8,180 bases of DNA from Bacillota bacterium (GTDB lineage Bacteria > Bacillota > Limnochordia > Darwinibacteriales > Darwinibacteriaceae), in NCBI GenBank assembly GCA_012518325.1, contig JAAYSR010000189.1:1-8180 (forward strand). Reading direction: 5' to 3'. A model generated the notes under the pieces. It was not told the DNA's origin and did no database searches. It was given only the letters and a program-made list of their open reading frames with translations. The first letter of the stretch is position 1; every line of letters begins with the position of its first letter. Positions 6,906 to 8,180 of the stretch are shown piece after piece. A program made the position numbers and the translations under genes.

Positions 6906-6934
6906 TTGACATCCGCCTGGTCCATTGATAAAAT
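6906..6934 (+). promoter_or_regulatory. veg promoter P1 (upstream), sigma-A type
   Basis: TTGACA (6906-6911) and TAAAAT (6929-6934) are separated by exactly 17 nt. The -35 is a perfect consensus match and the -10 has five of six. It begins directly after the tail of the preceding terminator. The expected start is near 6941, inside the -35 region of the second promoter. Confidence 0.8.
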
Positions 6935-6944
6935 GTTCTTTTAA

Positions 6945-6973
6945 TTGACAAACAGCCTCTTCCATGGTAGAAT
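6945..6973 (+). promoter_or_regulatory. veg promoter P2 (downstream), sigma-A type
   Basis: TTGACA (6945-6950) and TAGAAT (6968-6973) are separated by exactly 17 nt: a perfect -35, a five-of-six -10 and ideal spacing. A start near 6980 gives a leader of about 28 nt carrying the GAGGCGGTGA ribosome-binding site (6994-7003) before the veg ATG. A strong vegetative promoter is expected. Confidence 0.88.
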
Positions 6974-7007
6974 AAATTCGACAAAAAGGTACAGAGGCGG
7001 TGACAAA

Positions 7008-7280
7008 ATGGCGGTAGGAGTAAACAGCCTCCAGCAGATCAAGCTGGACTTGGAGGCAAGTGTTGGCAAGCGAGTCAAACTGCGAGCAAATCGCGGCCGC
7101 AAGAAGATTATTGAAGCCGAAGGCGTCATCGAGAGCACATACCCAAAACTCTTTGTGGTGAAGCTGGATGCGTCCCACTCTCTTGAACGCCTGTCTTATA
7201 CCTACGCTGATGTGCTCACCAAGACAGTGGAAGTTATGGTTGACGATTGTCTGATTGGGGAACTGCCTGCTATTAATTAA
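7008..7280 (+). CDS. veg: Veg protein
   Basis: Veg is a small cytosolic protein conserved in Bacillota, known in Bacillus subtilis for very strong vegetative transcription and reported to stimulate biofilm formation; its biochemical activity is unclear. The 90 residues compare with about 86 in B. subtilis. Family marks are the basic GKRVKLRANRGRKK (20-33), TYPKLFVV (44-51) and SYTYADVLTKTVE (63-75). The start at ATG 7008 follows GAGGCGGTGA and matches the family N-terminus; the frame stays open back to a TTG at 6945, but that lies in the promoter -35 and cannot be the start of an mRNA from P2. The unit looks monocistronic: two promoters upstream and a strong terminator 80 nt after the stop. 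High expression is likely. Confidence 0.95.
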   Translation: MAVGVNSLQQIKLDLEASVGKRVKLRANRGRKKIIEAEGVIESTYPKLFVVKLDASHSLERLSYTYADVLTKTVEVMVDDCLIGELPAIN

Positions 7281-7284
7281 TACC

Positions 7285-7302
7285 GAAATACGTAAGTATC
7301 TC
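7285..7302. other. Short imperfect inverted repeat in the veg 3' region
   Basis: Two 7-nt arms, GAAATAC (7285-7291) and GTATCTC (7296-7302), pair with one A-C mismatch around a GTAA loop. It starts 4 nt after the veg stop. There is no T-run, so it is not a terminator. It may be an mRNA 3'-end structure, a protein site or chance. Confidence 0.35.
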
Positions 7303-7322
7303 AATGTAAAGAGCTGTAAAGT

Positions 7323-7361
7323 TGGACAAGCTTTTCACTAGCCTGGACAAAGCTTTAACTA
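7323..7361. repeat. Imperfect 18-bp direct repeat, 21-bp spacing
   Basis: TGGACAAGCTTTTCACTA (7323-7340) and TGGACAAAGCTTTAACTA (7344-7361) match at 14 of 18 positions without gaps and better with one shifted base. The 21-bp period equals about two helical turns. Each copy contains an AAGCTT palindrome. An inverted copy of the GGACAAA core, TTTGTCC, lies at 7382-7388 just beyond the terminator. No function is known. Confidence 0.6.
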
Positions 7362-7384
7362 AGCACCGCAAGGTGCTTTTTTTT
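7361..7384 (+). terminator. Strong rho-independent terminator of veg
   Basis: A 7-bp stem, AAGCACC (7361-7367) with GGTGCTT (7372-7378), is capped by a GCAA (GNRA) tetraloop and runs into eight consecutive T residues (7377-7384). It is the best-formed terminator in the window and isolates veg from the next gene. Confidence 0.93.
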
Positions 7385-7420
7385 GTCCTTAAACCCAGGG
7401 GGTCGGCATAAGAATGTGTG

Positions 7421-7427
7421 AAGGAGG
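7421..7427 (+). promoter_or_regulatory. Shine-Dalgarno of the peptidoglycan-binding/LysM gene
   Basis: AAGGAGG is a perfect anti-16S match 8 nt before ATG 7436 and fixes the start of the last gene. In the 36 nt between the veg terminator and this site I see no convincing promoter; see the rejected sigma-E/K candidate. Confidence 0.8.
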
Positions 7428-7435
7428 CGATAGCC

Positions 7436-8180
7436 ATGGCCCTCTTACCAGGCAGGAAACTCGGATCCCGCACGCTCCGCTTTGGGCATAAAGGACCGGA
7501 TGTGGATCAGCTGCATGCATTCTTGCGCCGCCAGGGTTATGATCTCGGCTCCGAAAAGGACTTCGGCTATCTGACCAAGGATGCGGTGCGAAGGTGGCAG
7601 CGTGACCACGGGCTTGTGGCCGACGGAATTGCCGGAAAGCGATTTTTTGCTTTGGCCCTGAAAGCAAATCCGCCCATCCGCAGAAGGGTGCATGTGGTGG
7701 AGCCTAAAGAAACCCTCCAAGGCATCGCGGAGCTCTACCAGGTAGGGCCGGAAGCCTTCGGCTGTCATTCCCCCAAGCAGAACATCTATCCCGGCCAGAG
7801 GCTGGTGTTTTTTGACAGGGAGATCTGGGCTATGTGTGCCAACACCCCCCAGGGCAGGCTGCCCCTCACCGGATTTGTCTGCCCGGGCCGCCCTGCGTCT
7901 TCCTTGCCGGGGCCCTATGTCATCAGGCCGAAAAGTGAGGGCAATAACGATCTGGTTGAAGTTCACACCCAGCTGCGCACGCCGGGGAAGCGGAAGCAGA
8001 CCGCTCTGCATTTCCTGGATTCTCTGGACGGCAAGAGCTGTCTAGGCCTTTACCTTCCCTGGAAGGCAGTTGCGCCCCTGGACGGCAGGCGTTATCTCAA
8101 GCTGATTAAGTATCTGAGGCGCAGGCTCAAGCCCCCGGCCATGCTGTGGGTGGAGCTGGGGCCAACTGTGCCCAGCTGGA
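7436..8180 (+). CDS. Peptidoglycan-binding and LysM domain protein with possible degenerate GH18 part (3'-truncated by window edge)
   Basis: The frame is open from ATG 7436 to the window end: 248 codons and no stop. Residues 14-75 form a peptidoglycan-binding domain 1 repeat (LRFGHKGPDVDQLHAFL, FGYLTKDAVRRWQ, GLVADGIAGKRF). Residues 84-126 form a LysM domain (HVVEPKETLQGIAELYQV ... NIYPGQRLVF). The rest (127-248) is less clear; residues 201-245 can be laid over the GH18 core of YaaH/SleL-type spore glucosaminidases, but where those have DGVNIDFE this has LGLYLPWK (203-210), so the acids are missing. There is no N-terminal signal peptide, as in mother-cell-made coat enzymes of the SleL/YaaH type that also bear LysM domains. 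A spore or envelope role is therefore plausible (inference). Wall-binding modules are confident; enzymatic activity is doubtful. It forms a unit separate from veg. Confidence 0.82.
   Translation, partial: MALLPGRKLGSRTLRFGHKGPDVDQLHAFLRRQGYDLGSEKDFGYLTKDAVRRWQRDHGLVADGIAGKRFFALALKANPPIRRRVHVVEPKETLQGIAELYQVGPEAFGCHSPKQNIYPGQRLVFFDREIWAMCANTPQGRLPLTGFVCPGRPASSLPGPYVIRPKSEGNNDLVEVHTQLRTPGKRKQTALHFLDSLDGKSCLGLYLPWKAVAPLDGRRYLKLIKYLRRRLKPPAMLWVELGPTVPSW

Noticed and set aside
6636..7304. Antisense open frame of 222 codons spanning the ykuK end, the veg promoters and veg
   Set aside because: It runs against ykuK, two promoters and veg, shows no protein family and has low-complexity shadow composition.
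7385..7415. Possible sporulation (sigma-E/K) promoter with CATAAGAAT as -10 for the last gene
   Set aside because: The -35 match is poor and transcription would start at or within the Shine-Dalgarno, leaving no usable leader.
7445..8011. Antisense open frame of 188 codons within the last gene
   Set aside because: The + strand here encodes clear peptidoglycan-binding and LysM domains after a perfect Shine-Dalgarno; the antisense product matches nothing.

Overview
The window is a gene-dense stretch of a bacterial chromosome, and every convincing gene is on the + strand. Gene content points to a Bacillota (Firmicutes) genome, probably a fairly GC-rich clostridial or Limnochordia-like lineage. 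The evidence is a Veg protein behind tandem sigma-A promoters, a DnaD-domain helicase-loader-type protein, a YkuK/DUF458 protein, purine-rich Shine-Dalgarno sequences of the AAGGAGG type, and a spore-hydrolase-like protein with peptidoglycan-binding and LysM modules. The exact genus cannot be read from the sequence.

Region 1 (1-6824) looks like one long co-directional operon that begins upstream of the window. The order is: the 3' part of a RidA enamine/imine deaminase; D-alanine--D-alanine ligase (ddl); a two-ATPase ABC-F protein of the YdiF/Uup type; a DnaD-domain protein; a divergent DnaB-type replicative helicase that overlaps it by 14 nt; a 63-residue acidic protein of unknown function; the 16S rRNA dimethyltransferase KsgA; and a YkuK-type RNase H-fold protein overlapping ksgA by 4 nt. 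Gaps between these genes are 26 nt or shorter and none holds a terminator or clear promoter. The mix of cell-wall synthesis, translation/ribosome care and replication suggests a growth-linked housekeeping operon.

Region 2 (6825-7384) is a separate transcription unit. A hairpin with a short T-rich tail (6880-6905) closes the operon. Directly after it come two sigma-A promoters in tandem, both TTGACA with exactly 17 nt to the -10, driving veg. Veg is followed by a 21-bp-spaced imperfect direct repeat and a strong GCAA-tetraloop terminator.

Region 3 (7385-8180) starts a third unit: a protein with an N-terminal peptidoglycan-binding domain, a LysM domain and a C-terminal part that faintly resembles a GH18 glycosidase with its catalytic acids replaced. 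It runs off the window.

The most interesting points are the DnaD-like/divergent DnaB pair with its small unknown partner, the possible GH18 pseudoenzyme, and the regulatory architecture around veg. No mobile element, CRISPR array, tRNA or rRNA was seen.
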